DNA of 64,000 bases from positions 186,001 to 250,000 of the forward strand of contig NZ_SBHO01000002.1 of the NCBI RefSeq assembly GCF_006980705.1. Direction: 5' to 3'. Position numbers and translations under genes: made by a program. The DNA comes from Tepidiphilus olei. GTDB lineage: Bacteria > Pseudomonadota > Gammaproteobacteria > Burkholderiales > Rhodocyclaceae. Numbering within the stretch: position 1 is the first letter of the stretch; the number at the start of each line of letters is the position of its first letter. The notes beneath the pieces were generated by a model, which saw only the letters and a program-made list of their open reading frames with translations, was not told the origin of the DNA and searched no databases. Positions 35,545 through 45,530 of the stretch are shown piece after piece.

Positions 35545-36683
35545 ACGACCTCTCCCCGACCACGCCTCCTCTGTCTGCCACGAGCGGAGGAATCAGTCCC
35601 ATCGAGACCATCATCGACGAGATCCGCCAAGGCCACATGGTGATCCTCGTCGATGACGAAGCCAGGGAAAACGAGGGCGATCTCGTGCTCGCCGCCGAAT
35701 GCGTCACCCCCGAGGCGATCAACTTCATGGCCAAATACGGCCGCGGCCTCATCTGCCTGACGCTCACCGAAGAGCGCTGCAAGCAACTCGGGCTCAAGCT
35801 CATGGTGCAGGACAATCGCTCACCCTATGAGACCGCCTTCACCACCTCGATCGAGGCGGCACGGGGCGTCACCACCGGCATCTCGGCGCACGACCGGGCG
35901 CAGACCGTACGTGCGGCGGTGGCCCGCCACGCCAAGCCCGAGGATATCGTCCAGCCGGGACACATCTTTCCCCTCATGGCACGCAAGGGTGGCGTGCTCA
36001 TCCGTGCCGGACACACCGAGGCCGGCTGCGATCTGGCGCAACTGGCCGGCTTCGAGCCCGCCGCCGTCATCTGCGAGATCCTCAACGAAGACGGCTCGAT
36101 GGCGCGCCTGCCCGATCTCATCGAATTCGCCAAGAAACACGGCCTGAAGATCGGCGCCATCCGCGATCTCATCGAATACCGTTTGCGTACCGAGACCTTG
36201 GTGCGCAAGGCGGCCGAGCGGGCCGTGTCCACCCCCTATGGCGACTTCACCCTCTACGCCTTCCAAGACGAGACCACGGGCGAAGTGCATTTCGCCGCCA
36301 CCCACGGCACGATCGAGGCGAGCCGCGAAACCCTGGTACGGGTGCACGAACCCATCTCGGTGCTCGACTTCCTCGCTCCCGAAGCTCCCGGACACTCGGT
36401 ACCGGTGCCCGAGGCGCTGCGCCGCATCGCATCGAGCCCGGCCGGGGTCATGGTCATGCTGCACCGCCCGCAAAGCGGCCAGGAACTGCTCGACGTGCTC
36501 ACGCAAACGCCGGCGCGCCGACGCGCCTGGGATCCGCGGCTGGTCGGGGTGGGCGCACAGATCCTGCACGCACTGGGCGTGGGCAAGATGCGCCTGCTGT
36601 CACACCCGATGAGTTTTCCCAACCTCTCCGGCTTCGGACTCGAGATCACCGGATTCGAAGACCCTCCCGCCGCAAAAGGATGA
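35541..36683 (+). CDS. ribB: 3,4-dihydroxy-2-butanone 4-phosphate synthase with degenerate GTP cyclohydrolase II domain (RibBX)
   Basis: 380 residues. The N-terminal domain (to about residue 215) has [16 protein letters not shown] with the metal-binding acidic residues, [28 protein letters not shown] and [20 protein letters not shown]. It makes 3,4-dihydroxy-2-butanone 4-phosphate from ribulose 5-phosphate. The C-terminal half is GTP cyclohydrolase II-like, but where a cysteine-rich zinc site is expected it reads [14 protein letters not shown], with no cysteines, so it is probably inactive as a cyclohydrolase. A separate ribA is then expected outside the window. Confidence 0.94.
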   Translation: MNDLSPTTPPLSATSGGISPIETIIDEIRQGHMVILVDDEARENEGDLVLAAECVTPEAINFMAKYGRGLICLTLTEERCKQLGLKLMVQDNRSPYETAFTTSIEAARGVTTGISAHDRAQTVRAAVARHAKPEDIVQPGHIFPLMARKGGVLIRAGHTEAGCDLAQLAGFEPAAVICEILNEDGSMARLPDLIEFAKKHGLKIGAIRDLIEYRLRTETLVRKAAERAVSTPYGDFTLYAFQDETTGEVHFAATHGTIEASRETLVRVHEPISVLDFLAPEAPGHSVPVPEALRRIASSPAGVMVMLHRPQSGQELLDVLTQTPARRRAWDPRLVGVGAQILHALGVGKMRLLSHPMSFPNLSGFGLEITGFEDPPAAKG

Positions 36684-36686
36684 GCC

Positions 36687-37157
36687 ATGGCCCGTTATGA
36701 CGACATCTTCGAATACGACGAGAACCTCGACGGTAAAGGTCTGCGCATCGCGGTCGTGATGAGCCGCTTCAACCAGGATATCGGCGAGGGGCTGCTGTCG
36801 GCCTGCGTCGCCGAGCTGCGCCGCCTGGGCGTAGCCCCGGCCGACATACGCCTGGCCACCGTCCCCGGCGCGCTCGAACTGCCGCTCGCCCTACAGACCT
36901 TCGGTCGCACGGGGCGCTTCGACGCGCTCATCGCGCTCGGCGCCGTCATCCGCGGCGAGACCTACCACTTCGAGCTCGTCTCCAACGAGATGGGCGCCGG
37001 CATCACCCGCGTCGCGCTCGACCTGGGACTGCCGATCGCCAACGGCGTGCTCACCACCGACACCGACGAGCAGGCGCTCGCGCGCATGAGCGAGAAAGGG
37101 CGCGACTGCGCCCGCGCCGCCGTGGAAATGGCCAACTTGTGCAAAGCGATCCGATGA
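36687..37157 (+). CDS. ribH: 6,7-dimethyl-8-ribityllumazine synthase
   Basis: 156 residues. It condenses the butanone phosphate with the ribitylaminopyrimidine. Typical blocks are [50 protein letters not shown] (catalytic histidine H about 93) and [18 protein letters not shown]. It begins 3 bp after ribB and overlaps nusB by 4 bp. Confidence 0.97.
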   Translation: MARYDDIFEYDENLDGKGLRIAVVMSRFNQDIGEGLLSACVAELRRLGVAPADIRLATVPGALELPLALQTFGRTGRFDALIALGAVIRGETYHFELVSNEMGAGITRVALDLGLPIANGVLTTDTDEQALARMSEKGRDCARAAVEMANLCKAIR

Positions 37158-37636
37158 ACGAAGAATCTCTTGCCCCCGCCGAAGAAGACCGCGCCCCACG
37201 CCGCCAGCGCCGGCGACTCGCGCGCGAGCTCGCCCTCAAAGGCACCTACCAGTGGCTCTTGTCGGACAACCCGCTCGCCCAGATCGAGGCGCAGCTCGCC
37301 CAGGACGAAGACTTTCCTGCGGCCGATCACGAATTGATGCTGGAGCTGCTGCGCGGCGCCGTCTCCCGCGCCGATCTCTGGCGCGCCGAGCTCACCCCTT
37401 TCCTGCGCCGGCGCGTCGAAGAGCTCTCGCCGGTGGAGCACGCGGTGCTGCTCATCGCCGCGGTGGAGCTGCACGCCCACCCCGAGACCGCCTACAAGGT
37501 GATCCTCAACGAGGCGATCGAACTCACCAAGCGCTACGGCGGCACCGACGGGCACAAGTTCATCAACGGCGTGCTCGACAAATACGCCGCCGCGCTGCGC
37601 CCCGACGAAGTGCGCGCCGCGCGACAGCGCAATTGA
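37154..37636 (+). CDS. nusB: Transcription antitermination factor NusB
   Basis: 160 residues, all helical. [18 protein letters not shown] at the start and the C-terminal [50 protein letters not shown] region are the RNA-binding NusB fold (residues about 90-145). It binds boxA with NusE during rRNA transcription. ATG overlaps the ribH stop. An N-terminal extension of about 20 charged residues precedes the fold. Confidence 0.96.
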   Translation: MNEESLAPAEEDRAPRRQRRRLARELALKGTYQWLLSDNPLAQIEAQLAQDEDFPAADHELMLELLRGAVSRADLWRAELTPFLRRRVEELSPVEHAVLLIAAVELHAHPETAYKVILNEAIELTKRYGGTDGHKFINGVLDKYAAALRPDEVRAARQRN

Positions 37637-37649
37637 AGCGCCCCCGGGC

Positions 37650-38003
37650 TCAGGACTGCCGGCGGAACTGGTCCCACCAGCCCATGAGGGCATACACCAG
37701 AATGACGGTGCCGATGAAACCGATGCCGTAGATCACTCCGACCAAAAGCCAGTCGAGCGGACCGCCGGCATCGGTGAAGCCCGACGACGAGACCTTCGCC
37801 ATGATCACGAGCGCGAGCACTCCGCCCAGCAAGCCGACCGCCTCCGACTGCACCAGACGGCGGCTCACCAGGTGCCGCTCGCGAATCCACAGGGCGAGGA
37901 AGGCGACGGTCCCCCCTATGGCCAACAGCAACAGCACCCACAACCAAAATCCCAGCATCTCCTGGAACACAGCCAGAATCACCAGCGGATCGAATTCTTT
38001 CAT
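37650..38003 (-). CDS. Small inner-membrane protein (DUF5368-like)
   Basis: 117 residues with three hydrophobic segments: FWLWVLLLLAIGGTVAFLAL, LLGGVLALVIMAKV and LLVGVIYGIGFIGTVILVYAL. It resembles the DUF5368 family, which I place with moderate confidence. It lies 27 bp after the SQR gene on the same strand, so it is probably co-transcribed and may anchor or assist the oxidoreductase; this is inference. Confidence 0.72.
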   Translation of the reverse strand: MKEFDPLVILAVFQEMLGFWLWVLLLLAIGGTVAFLALWIRERHLVSRRLVQSEAVGLLGGVLALVIMAKVSSSGFTDAGGPLDWLLVGVIYGIGFIGTVILVYALMGWWDQFRRQS

Positions 38004-38030
38004 TGCCCTCTCCCGTTGCGCAAGCGCCCT

Positions 38031-39386
38031 TCAGGCGCGGCCCCGCAGCATCGCCACGTAGGTCGGCTTGAGCGCCATCGTCTTCATCACCCAGGTCACC
38101 CACAACTCTTCGAGCGGCGCCACCACGCCGGGAAACGACGGTACGAGGTTGTTCTCGTAGTCGAACTCCACCAGCATCGCGCGCCCCAGCTGCGTGATCA
38201 GGGGACAGGACGTGTAGCCTTCATAGCGTTGCTCACTCTTGCCGCCGGCCAGATCGGCAAGCAGATGATCCACCGCCACCGGCACCTGCCATTTCACGCT
38301 CGCCGCCGTCTTGCCCTTGGGCACGCCGGCCACGTCCCCCACGCCGAAGACGTTGGGAAAGCGTTTGTGGCGCAAGGTGGCGCGATCGACCTCCATCCAG
38401 CCGTCGGCCGCAAAGTCTCCCGTCTGCCATGCCAGAGGGCTGAATCGCACGGGATCGGGCGCACGCATCGGCGGAATGACATTGATGAAATCGTAGGGCT
38501 GCTCCACCTTGCCCTGCGGCGTGGTGAACACCGCGATGCGCCGCCCGATGTCGATGCCGGTGAGCACGTGGTCGTAGCGCGTCTTGATGCCGCGCTCGCG
38601 AAAGAGCATGCGCACTTTTTCGCTGACGATGGGCACGCTGAACAAGGCTTTGTTGTGCGCGTGATAGATGAGCTCGGCCTTGCCGCGGGTGCCGCGCCGG
38701 CGGAAATAATCCTCGGTGATGAAGGTATGCTTGAGCGGAGCGCCGGCGCACTTCATCTCGGTGGCCGGACGGCAGAACACGCCCACGCCGCCGCGGCGGG
38801 TGAAATCGTCGACCAGAGCCCAGGTGGCCGCAGCCGCAGCCGGACTGAGATAGACGCTGCCCAGGCCATCCTTGCCGATGCGCGACACGTCCATGCCTTC
38901 GAGCGCGTCGTAATCGAGTTTGAGGCCAGCGGTCACGATGAGATAGTCATAATTTATCGTCTTGCCCGAACTCGTGACCACGCGATTGCCTTCCGGATCG
39001 AACTCGGCCACGGATTCCTCGAGCAGCTCGACGCCACGCGGCACGAAATCGGCCGTGCGACCAACCACGACGTAATTCTGCGGCTTGATGCCAGCGGCCA
39101 CCAGCGTGTATCCCGGCTGGTAGAGGTGCTCCTTGCGCGCGTCGATGAGCGTAATCTTGGCCCCATCGAGCCGAGCCGCCAGACGGGCCGCCGCGGCAAG
39201 CCCGGCGGCGCCAGCCCCCGCGATCACGATACGCGCCGAGCTCTTCAAGCGCTCGGCAGCCTGCGCCGGGGCGGACAATCCCGCGGCGAGCAGCGCTCCG
39301 CCCACGCCCAAGGACAAAAAACGGCGCCGATCGCAGGGCACGTGCCCCTGCGCCAGCACCCCGTCTCGCCATTCTTCGTCTTTCAT
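38031..39386 (-). CDS. sqr: Sulfide:quinone oxidoreductase family flavoprotein, Tat-exported
   Basis: 451 residues. A twin-arginine signal (CDRRRFLSLGVGG, RRR at 20-22) with hydrophobic core and AQA cleavage near residue 43 sends it to the periplasmic side. FAD-binding IVIAGAGAAGLAAAARLA follows. Redox cysteines are in GVGVFCRPATEMKCAGAPLK and TSCPLITQLG. The pattern of three cysteines and the FGVGDVAGVPKGKTAASVKWQ flavin block match sulfide:quinone oxidoreductases. It would oxidise sulfide, passing electrons to quinone. Which SQR type it belongs to cannot be settled here. RBS GAGGAGAGG before the ATG. Confidence 0.88.
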   Translation of the reverse strand: MKDEEWRDGVLAQGHVPCDRRRFLSLGVGGALLAAGLSAPAQAAERLKSSARIVIAGAGAAGLAAAARLAARLDGAKITLIDARKEHLYQPGYTLVAAGIKPQNYVVVGRTADFVPRGVELLEESVAEFDPEGNRVVTSSGKTINYDYLIVTAGLKLDYDALEGMDVSRIGKDGLGSVYLSPAAAAATWALVDDFTRRGGVGVFCRPATEMKCAGAPLKHTFITEDYFRRRGTRGKAELIYHAHNKALFSVPIVSEKVRMLFRERGIKTRYDHVLTGIDIGRRIAVFTTPQGKVEQPYDFINVIPPMRAPDPVRFSPLAWQTGDFAADGWMEVDRATLRHKRFPNVFGVGDVAGVPKGKTAASVKWQVPVAVDHLLADLAGGKSEQRYEGYTSCPLITQLGRAMLVEFDYENNLVPSFPGVVAPLEELWVTWVMKTMALKPTYVAMLRGRA

Positions 39387-39543
39387 CCCCCTCTCCTCTC
39401 ATCGATCGAAGCTTTTTGTTGTTTCAGTATATTACGGAAACGTGGATCGTGCCTCTCCATCAGCGCGATCGCTCACGCAAATGTCGTAGAGCCGGCGTAA
39501 AAACCGATCACTTTCGATCCCTCCTGACGTAGGATCGTTTAAT

Positions 39544-39694
39544 CTAGGGAAACGCTGAAGAAATGAGCGAGCGGGATGAAGCGCAAGGCGCACGGAGCGC
39601 AGCGACCGAGACATATCGAGTGGATAGGTGAGGGAGCGAGCACCGCGCAACGCAGCGATTCGCCCGCGCAGCCAATTATTCAGCGTTTCCCTAG
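39544..39694 (+). mobile_element. MITE copy 3 (143-bp core with CTAG flanks)
   Basis: Core 39548-39690, flanked on both sides by CTAG, with perfect 12-bp inverted ends. Same orientation as copy 1. It fills about half of the 339-bp gap between the SQR start and the stop of the TusA-like gene, so any promoter of the SQR gene must lie in the remaining 157 bp (39387-39543), which is AT-richer (for example TTTCAGTATATTACGG near 39421). No gene is seen in that remainder. Confidence 0.87.
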
Positions 39695-39725
39695 AGGAAT
39701 CAGAGCACGGCTCAATCCATATCGC

Positions 39726-39974
39726 TTACGCCGGCGATGGCACCTCGATGAGGAAGCGAAAGAGCGGCCCATGCTGCTCCACCGCCAGGCAATGGTAGCC
39801 ATGGCGCGTGGCATCTTCGGGGATGCCATGGAAAGACTGGGAACAATCGGTCACCACCTCCAGGAGTTGCCCCGGCTGCATGGTCCGCAGGGTCTCGAGG
39901 GTGGCGATGGCGTTGTAGGGGCAATGCTCGCCGCGCAGGTCGAGCGACAGATCCGGTTTGCGTTCGGTATTCAT
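39726..39974 (-). CDS. TusA/SirA-like sulfur carrier protein
   Basis: 82 residues of the SirA/TusA fold. DLSLDLRGEHCPYNAIATLE has the C-P-x motif with the active cysteine at residue 18, and EVVTDCSQSFHGIPEDATRHGY follows. Such proteins pass persulfide sulfur between partners. It overlaps the YedE gene by 4 bp (ATGA), a gene pair that recurs in many proteobacteria and is linked to thiosulfate or selenium use. Confidence 0.9.
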   Translation of the reverse strand: MNTERKPDLSLDLRGEHCPYNAIATLETLRTMQPGQLLEVVTDCSQSFHGIPEDATRHGYHCLAVEQHGPLFRFLIEVPSPA

Positions 39975-41155
39975 CGAGTTTTCCTTGCATGAGAGAACCG
40001 CCGGGCGTTGGCGGCGACGAGGGCGAGCGAGAGTGCCAGGCCGAGATAGGTGACGAGTAGCCCTCCTACGGGGCCGAAGAGCTCGAGCAGGTTCAGTTTG
40101 GGGTAGGGCAGGGCGAGCGCACCGCCCAGTTCGTCCCAGAAGACGGCCACGAGCGTTCCCCCGATCACGTTGCCCACGCCCACCACCCAGAAATGCATCT
40201 GCCCTTCCATCGCCCGGTACATCCAACCCGTCTCGCAGCCGCCGGCGAGCACGATACCCAGCCCGAAGAGCACCCCGCCGAGCACGGCGTTCGGCCCCAT
40301 CCAGAAGATTTTCGGTGCGACTCCAAGGCGGATCGCCGCGAAGGTACCGATGCAGGCGGCAGCCATGCCCAGCAAAATGCCATAAGCGACCTTGGTGCGA
40401 CCGGTGGTCCACAAGTCGCGCGCGGCACTGGTAAAACAGATCTGCCCACGCTCGATCAGCCCCCCGTAGGCGAGGCCAAAGAGGAACGCCATGCCGAGTA
40501 CGAGCGAGGCTTCGAAGCGCCAGGCCGCCACGACCAGGGAGAGCAAGAGCAAGACCCAGCCGAGGCGCCATTGTCGCTCGGTTCGCCGCGCGAGCGCTTT
40601 CGGGTCGGGCATGGCCGAACCTCCGGCCTGGACGCGCAGGGAGTGGCGCAGAAACGGCAGAAGGGTGATCTTCACCCCGATCCAGGCACCCAGCACGGTC
40701 GAGAACATGAAAGCCCACGCGTGCACCGAGAACATGGGGATGCCGGTGAAGAAGGCTGCGAGGTTGCACCCCATCGCCAGACGCGCCCCAAAGCCGGCGA
40801 TGATGCCACCGACGAGCCCCTGGACGAGTCGACGCAGGCTCGCCGGCCGACGCAGGCCGACGTTTCCCGCCCATAGGGCGCAGCACAGCGCCCCGAGGAA
40901 CATGCCAAGGATCATCACGCCGTCGACGCGATCGAGCGGCGTGCCTTGCAGCCCCAGGATCTTGAAGTAGCTCCATTCCTGAGGCTTCAGGCCGAACCAG
41001 GAGAGTACGTGTCCACCCCAGCGGGTGAACTCGCCGGTGACGGCCCAAAAGGTACCGGTGAGGGCAAAATAATAGGCCGAAGCGACCCCCAACGCGACGA
41101 GCGTGGGGATCGGCGGCCAGAAATCGACGAAAAATCGTTGGCGCAGCGAAGACAT
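39971..41155 (-). CDS. yedE: YedE/YeeE family membrane transporter
   Basis: 394 residues with about nine hydrophobic segments. Two copies of the YeeE/YedE repeat: GGIIAGFGARLAMGCNLAAFFTGI and GGVLFGLGIVLAGGCETGWMYRA. Each has the G-x-R/x-G-C motif with a cysteine facing the path, as in thiosulfate transporters. A third conserved stretch is IERGQICFTSAARD. With the overlapping TusA-like gene it probably imports or channels sulfur compounds (thiosulfate; selenium in some relatives). Confidence 0.9.
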   Translation of the reverse strand: MSSLRQRFFVDFWPPIPTLVALGVASAYYFALTGTFWAVTGEFTRWGGHVLSWFGLKPQEWSYFKILGLQGTPLDRVDGVMILGMFLGALCCALWAGNVGLRRPASLRRLVQGLVGGIIAGFGARLAMGCNLAAFFTGIPMFSVHAWAFMFSTVLGAWIGVKITLLPFLRHSLRVQAGGSAMPDPKALARRTERQWRLGWVLLLLSLVVAAWRFEASLVLGMAFLFGLAYGGLIERGQICFTSAARDLWTTGRTKVAYGILLGMAAACIGTFAAIRLGVAPKIFWMGPNAVLGGVLFGLGIVLAGGCETGWMYRAMEGQMHFWVVGVGNVIGGTLVAVFWDELGGALALPYPKLNLLELFGPVGGLLVTYLGLALSLALVAANARRFSHARKTR

Positions 41156-41230
41156 GGGGCTTCCCCTTCCCGAGGGAGAAGGGCTCTATTCTAGCGCCCC
41201 CAGCCTTCGCCGCAAGAGCGGAGCGCGCAT

Positions 41231-42748
<1,518 letters not shown>

Positions 42749-43123
42749 GAGTCCAGTTTCGGAGTCGGAAAAGCCGCCTCCGCCGCCGGATGGCAGCGGC
42801 ACGGCGAGTTACCGTCGAATGCGCGGGCGCTCGCCCGAAACCCGGAAACGAAGACCGAGGCTGCCGTGGAATACGGCGTCAGGAGCAGCGCGACGAAGAT
42901 TCACGCAAGCGCGACGGGGCTGTGGCGACAGTCCCCAGGAGAAGTGGATCGTACGATCCAGAGAGATTCCATCGACTGTGTGGCACAACTTTCGCAATCA
43001 TAGCACGGGCTACTTCCGTGATGCAAGAAAAATTTCGTCCTTCGCTGATCCAACGCCGAGGCGACGATCCAGGGAATGATGCGGGCAGTGCGCGGATCGA
43101 GCGTGGCCGTCAAGGCAACCCCC
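42749..43123. other. Long intergenic leader upstream of the helicase
   Basis: 375 bp with no gene supported. A possible minus-strand promoter is TTGCAT (43026-43021) and TATGAT (43002-42997), which would give a leader of about 240 nt to the helicase. It contains the palindrome at 42945-42960. Long leaders are common for cold-inducible RNA helicases. Confidence 0.5.
42945..42960. promoter_or_regulatory. 16-bp perfect palindrome in the helicase leader
   Basis: TGGATCGTACGATCCA is identical on both strands. It could be an operator downstream of the predicted start or form a hairpin in the leader RNA. No regulator gene is adjacent. Confidence 0.4.
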
Positions 43124-43160
43124 CAAAAAGAACGGCCCGCGGTGGTGCGCACCGCAGGCC
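43124..43160 (-). terminator. Rho-independent terminator after the HU gene
   Basis: Minus strand: GGCCTGCGGTG pairs with CACCGCGGGCC (one G-U pair), loop CGCAC, followed by GTTC and TTTTT. It lies 31 bp after the HU stop and ends that transcription unit. Confidence 0.88.
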
Positions 43161-43190
43161 TTCGCGCGCGGGTGAACCGCGCAGCGGGCA

Positions 43191-43469
43191 TCACTTACCG
43201 GCGATGCGTTTCTTCAGCGCTGCGCCGGGCGAAAACTTCGGCACCTTGGTAGCCGGGATTTGGATGGTGGCACCGGTTTGCGGGTTGCGGCCGGTGCGAG
43301 CTCCGCGCTCGGCCACCTCGAAGGAGCCAAAACCGGTAAACACCACCTTCTCCCCCTGCTCCAAGCGCTCGGCGATCAACTCTAGCACCGCGCCGAGCGC
43401 CCGCTCGGCTTCGGCACGGCTCGATCCCAGCGCATCGGCCAACGCTTCGACGAATTCACCTTTGTTCAT
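43191..43469 (-). CDS. hup: HU family DNA-binding protein
   Basis: 92 residues, a histone-like DNA-bending protein. MNKGEFVEALADALGSSRAE opens, then VVFTGFGSFEVAERGARTGRNPQTG, the conserved GFGSF and arm region, then IPATKVPKFSPGAALKKRI. The ATG at 43469 is the HU start; the open frame upstream is non-conserved. It is a single gene with its own terminator. Confidence 0.96.
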   Translation of the reverse strand: MNKGEFVEALADALGSSRAEAERALGAVLELIAERLEQGEKVVFTGFGSFEVAERGARTGRNPQTGATIQIPATKVPKFSPGAALKKRIAGK

Positions 43470-43644
43470 CGCATACCTCGCTATTTTGGTTGGAATGAAA
43501 AAATGGATGAGCCGCTGCTCAGCCAACTCTACCGTGTCGTGCCCCCACCTTTCGCACGTACGCGCTATTCTGCCGCAAAATCGAGCCTCTGCGTCAAATG
43601 ATGCTGGATCCCACGAAACATTTCATGACGAATCGGGGGCGATC

Positions 43645-44520
43645 TCAGCGAAACACGATGGTTTTGTTGCCATGGACCAACACCCGGTCCTCGATGTGGT
43701 AGCGCAATCCGCGCGAGAGCACCGTCTTCTCGATGTCCTTGCCGTAGCGCACCATGTCGTCCACCGTGTCCGAATGATCGACGCGAATGACGTCCTGCTC
43801 GATAATCGGTCCCTGGTCGAGCTCCTCGGTGACGTAATGACAGGTGGCGCCGATGAGTTTCACCCCCCGCTCCCAGGCCTGGTGGTAGGGCCGCGCGCCG
43901 ACGAAGCTGGGCAGAAAGCTGTGGTGGATGTTGATGATGCGTGCCGGGTAGGCACGGCACAGTTCCGGTGGCAAGATCTGCATGTAGCGCGCGAGCACCA
44001 TCACGTCGCCGCCCACTTCCTCGAAGATGCGCCGAACCTCTGCGAAAGCCGCCGGCTTGTTGTCCGGCGTCACCGGCACGTGCAGGAAGGGAATACCGTG
44101 CCACTCGACGAAACCGCGCAAATCCTCGTGATTCGAGATCACGCAGGGAATTTCCACATCGAGCTCGCGGCTGTGCCAGCGAGACAGCAGATCGTAGAGA
44201 CAATGCTCCTGGCGTGAGACGAGGATGACGACGCGTTTCTTCACCGCCGAGTCGCTGATGTGCCAGTCCATCTCCAGCGATTCGGCCAGAGGGGTGAATC
44301 GCTCGCGCAATTCGGCCAACAAGAGCGGCATGCTGTCGGCACGGATCTCGAAACGCATGAAGAAACGGCCGCTCGGTGCCAATGGCCCCGGTGGCTCCGC
44401 GTGCAGGTTGGTCTCGAGGATCCAGCCGCCGTGCTCGGCGATGAAACCGGCCACCTTGGCCACCAATCCGACCCGGTCGGGGCAGGAGGCGGTGAGCGTA
44501 TAGCGCCGCTCCTTGCTCAT
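43645..44520 (-). CDS. purU: Formyltetrahydrofolate deformylase
   Basis: 291 residues. It hydrolyses 10-formyl-THF to THF and formate, balancing one-carbon pools. The N-terminal ACT domain is RYTLTASCPDRVGLVAKVAG; the hydrolase part has IPCVISNHED, PELCRAYPARIINIHHSFLP and the catalytic region VKLIGATCHYVTEELDQGPI. The formate it releases could be used by the Fds enzyme encoded upstream; that link is inference. Its ATG overlaps the thrH stop by 4 bp. Confidence 0.96.
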   Translation of the reverse strand: MSKERRYTLTASCPDRVGLVAKVAGFIAEHGGWILETNLHAEPPGPLAPSGRFFMRFEIRADSMPLLLAELRERFTPLAESLEMDWHISDSAVKKRVVILVSRQEHCLYDLLSRWHSRELDVEIPCVISNHEDLRGFVEWHGIPFLHVPVTPDNKPAAFAEVRRIFEEVGGDVMVLARYMQILPPELCRAYPARIINIHHSFLPSFVGARPYHQAWERGVKLIGATCHYVTEELDQGPIIEQDVIRVDHSDTVDDMVRYGKDIEKTVLSRGLRYHIEDRVLVHGNKTIVFR

Positions 44521-45140
44521 CGCGCCGACTCCCGCAGCCGGGCGAAGGATTCGTCGATCAGGGTGCGCAGCGCGGCATAATCGGTGACGTGGGGAAATTG
44601 GGGAAATTCGCGCACGACGTTTTCCGGGGCGCGAAAGAGGATGCCGGCGTGCGCTTCGCCGAGCATGGTCGTGTCGTTGTAGGAATCCCCGGCGGCCACG
44701 ACGCGGAAATTGAGCGCCTTGAGGTGGTGGACCGCCTCCTGTTTTTGATTGGGCAGGCGCAGGCGGTAATTCACCACGCGGCCGGCTTCGTCCACTTCCA
44801 GCGAATGGCAGAACAAGGTGGGCCAGCCGAGCTGGCGCATCAAGGGGCGCGCGAATTCCTGGAAGGTATCGGAGAGCAGGATCACCTGGTAGCGCTCGCG
44901 CAGCGCGTCCAGGAAGGCTTTGGCGCCGGGTAGGGGCGTCATCGAAGCGATCACCGCCTCGATGTCCGGCAGACGCAGGCCGTGGCGCTCCAGGAGCGCC
45001 AGACGATAGTGCATGAGTTTGTCATAATCTGGCTCGTCGCGCGTGGTGCGCCGGAATTCGGCGATCCCCGTGCGCTCGGCGAACGCGATCCAGATTTCGG
45101 GGATCAGCACCCCTTCGACATCGAGGCAGACGAGTTCCAT
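44517..45140 (-). CDS. thrH: ThrH-type phosphoserine phosphatase / homoserine kinase
   Basis: 207 residues of the HAD family. Motif I is CLDVEGVLIPEIWIAFAERTG, with E in place of the second D, as in ThrH of Pseudomonas. Then LLSDTFQEFARPLMRQLG and VVAAGDSYNDTTMLGEAHAGIL carry motifs II and IV. ThrH removes phosphate from phosphoserine and can pass it to homoserine. ATG at 45140 chosen as the start of the conserved HAD fold; the frame open upstream adds 12 unlikely residues. Confidence 0.93.
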   Translation of the reverse strand: MELVCLDVEGVLIPEIWIAFAERTGIAEFRRTTRDEPDYDKLMHYRLALLERHGLRLPDIEAVIASMTPLPGAKAFLDALRERYQVILLSDTFQEFARPLMRQLGWPTLFCHSLEVDEAGRVVNYRLRLPNQKQEAVHHLKALNFRVVAAGDSYNDTTMLGEAHAGILFRAPENVVREFPQFPHVTDYAALRTLIDESFARLRESAR

Positions 45141-45194
45141 GTGACGACTCCCGGATACCAAAAACGTACGAGACAACGGGGCATTCTACCCGAT

Positions 45195-45530
45195 TCACCC
45201 TCCCCCCGAGCGCAGCAGGGTCAAACCGAGGGCGCAGGCCGCCACGCCGGCGAGAATGGGCGCGACGAAGCCGCCGAAGCGGCGCTGCACCGCCAGCGCC
45301 GCGCCCAAACCGAGCAGTTCGGGTAGCCAGCCGCCCGCTCCGTAACCGCGCACGTCGCCGATCACCGACACCCCCAGCAAGGCGGCGATCAACATCGGCC
45401 CGAGGCGTTGTAGGGCGCGAAACACCTTGCCCGCCGGGTCGAGCCGGCGCGCCCCGATGAGGGGCAAGGCGCGCAGGGCATAGGTCCCCAGGCCGACCGC
45501 CAAGAGCATCAAGAAGATTTCCGTGCGCAT
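45195..45530 (-). CDS. azlD: Branched-chain amino acid exporter small subunit (AzlD)
   Basis: 111 residues with three to four hydrophobic segments: IFLMLLAVGLGTYALRALPL, MLIAALLGVSVIG and VAPILAGVAACALGLTL. GTYALRALPL is the AzlD signature. Partner of AzlC in export of branched-chain amino acids or related compounds. It overlaps azlC by 22 bp. Its stop is 55 bp from the convergent end of the thrH promoter side. Confidence 0.9.
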   Translation of the reverse strand: MRTEIFLMLLAVGLGTYALRALPLIGARRLDPAGKVFRALQRLGPMLIAALLGVSVIGDVRGYGAGGWLPELLGLGAALAVQRRFGGFVAPILAGVAACALGLTLLRSGGG

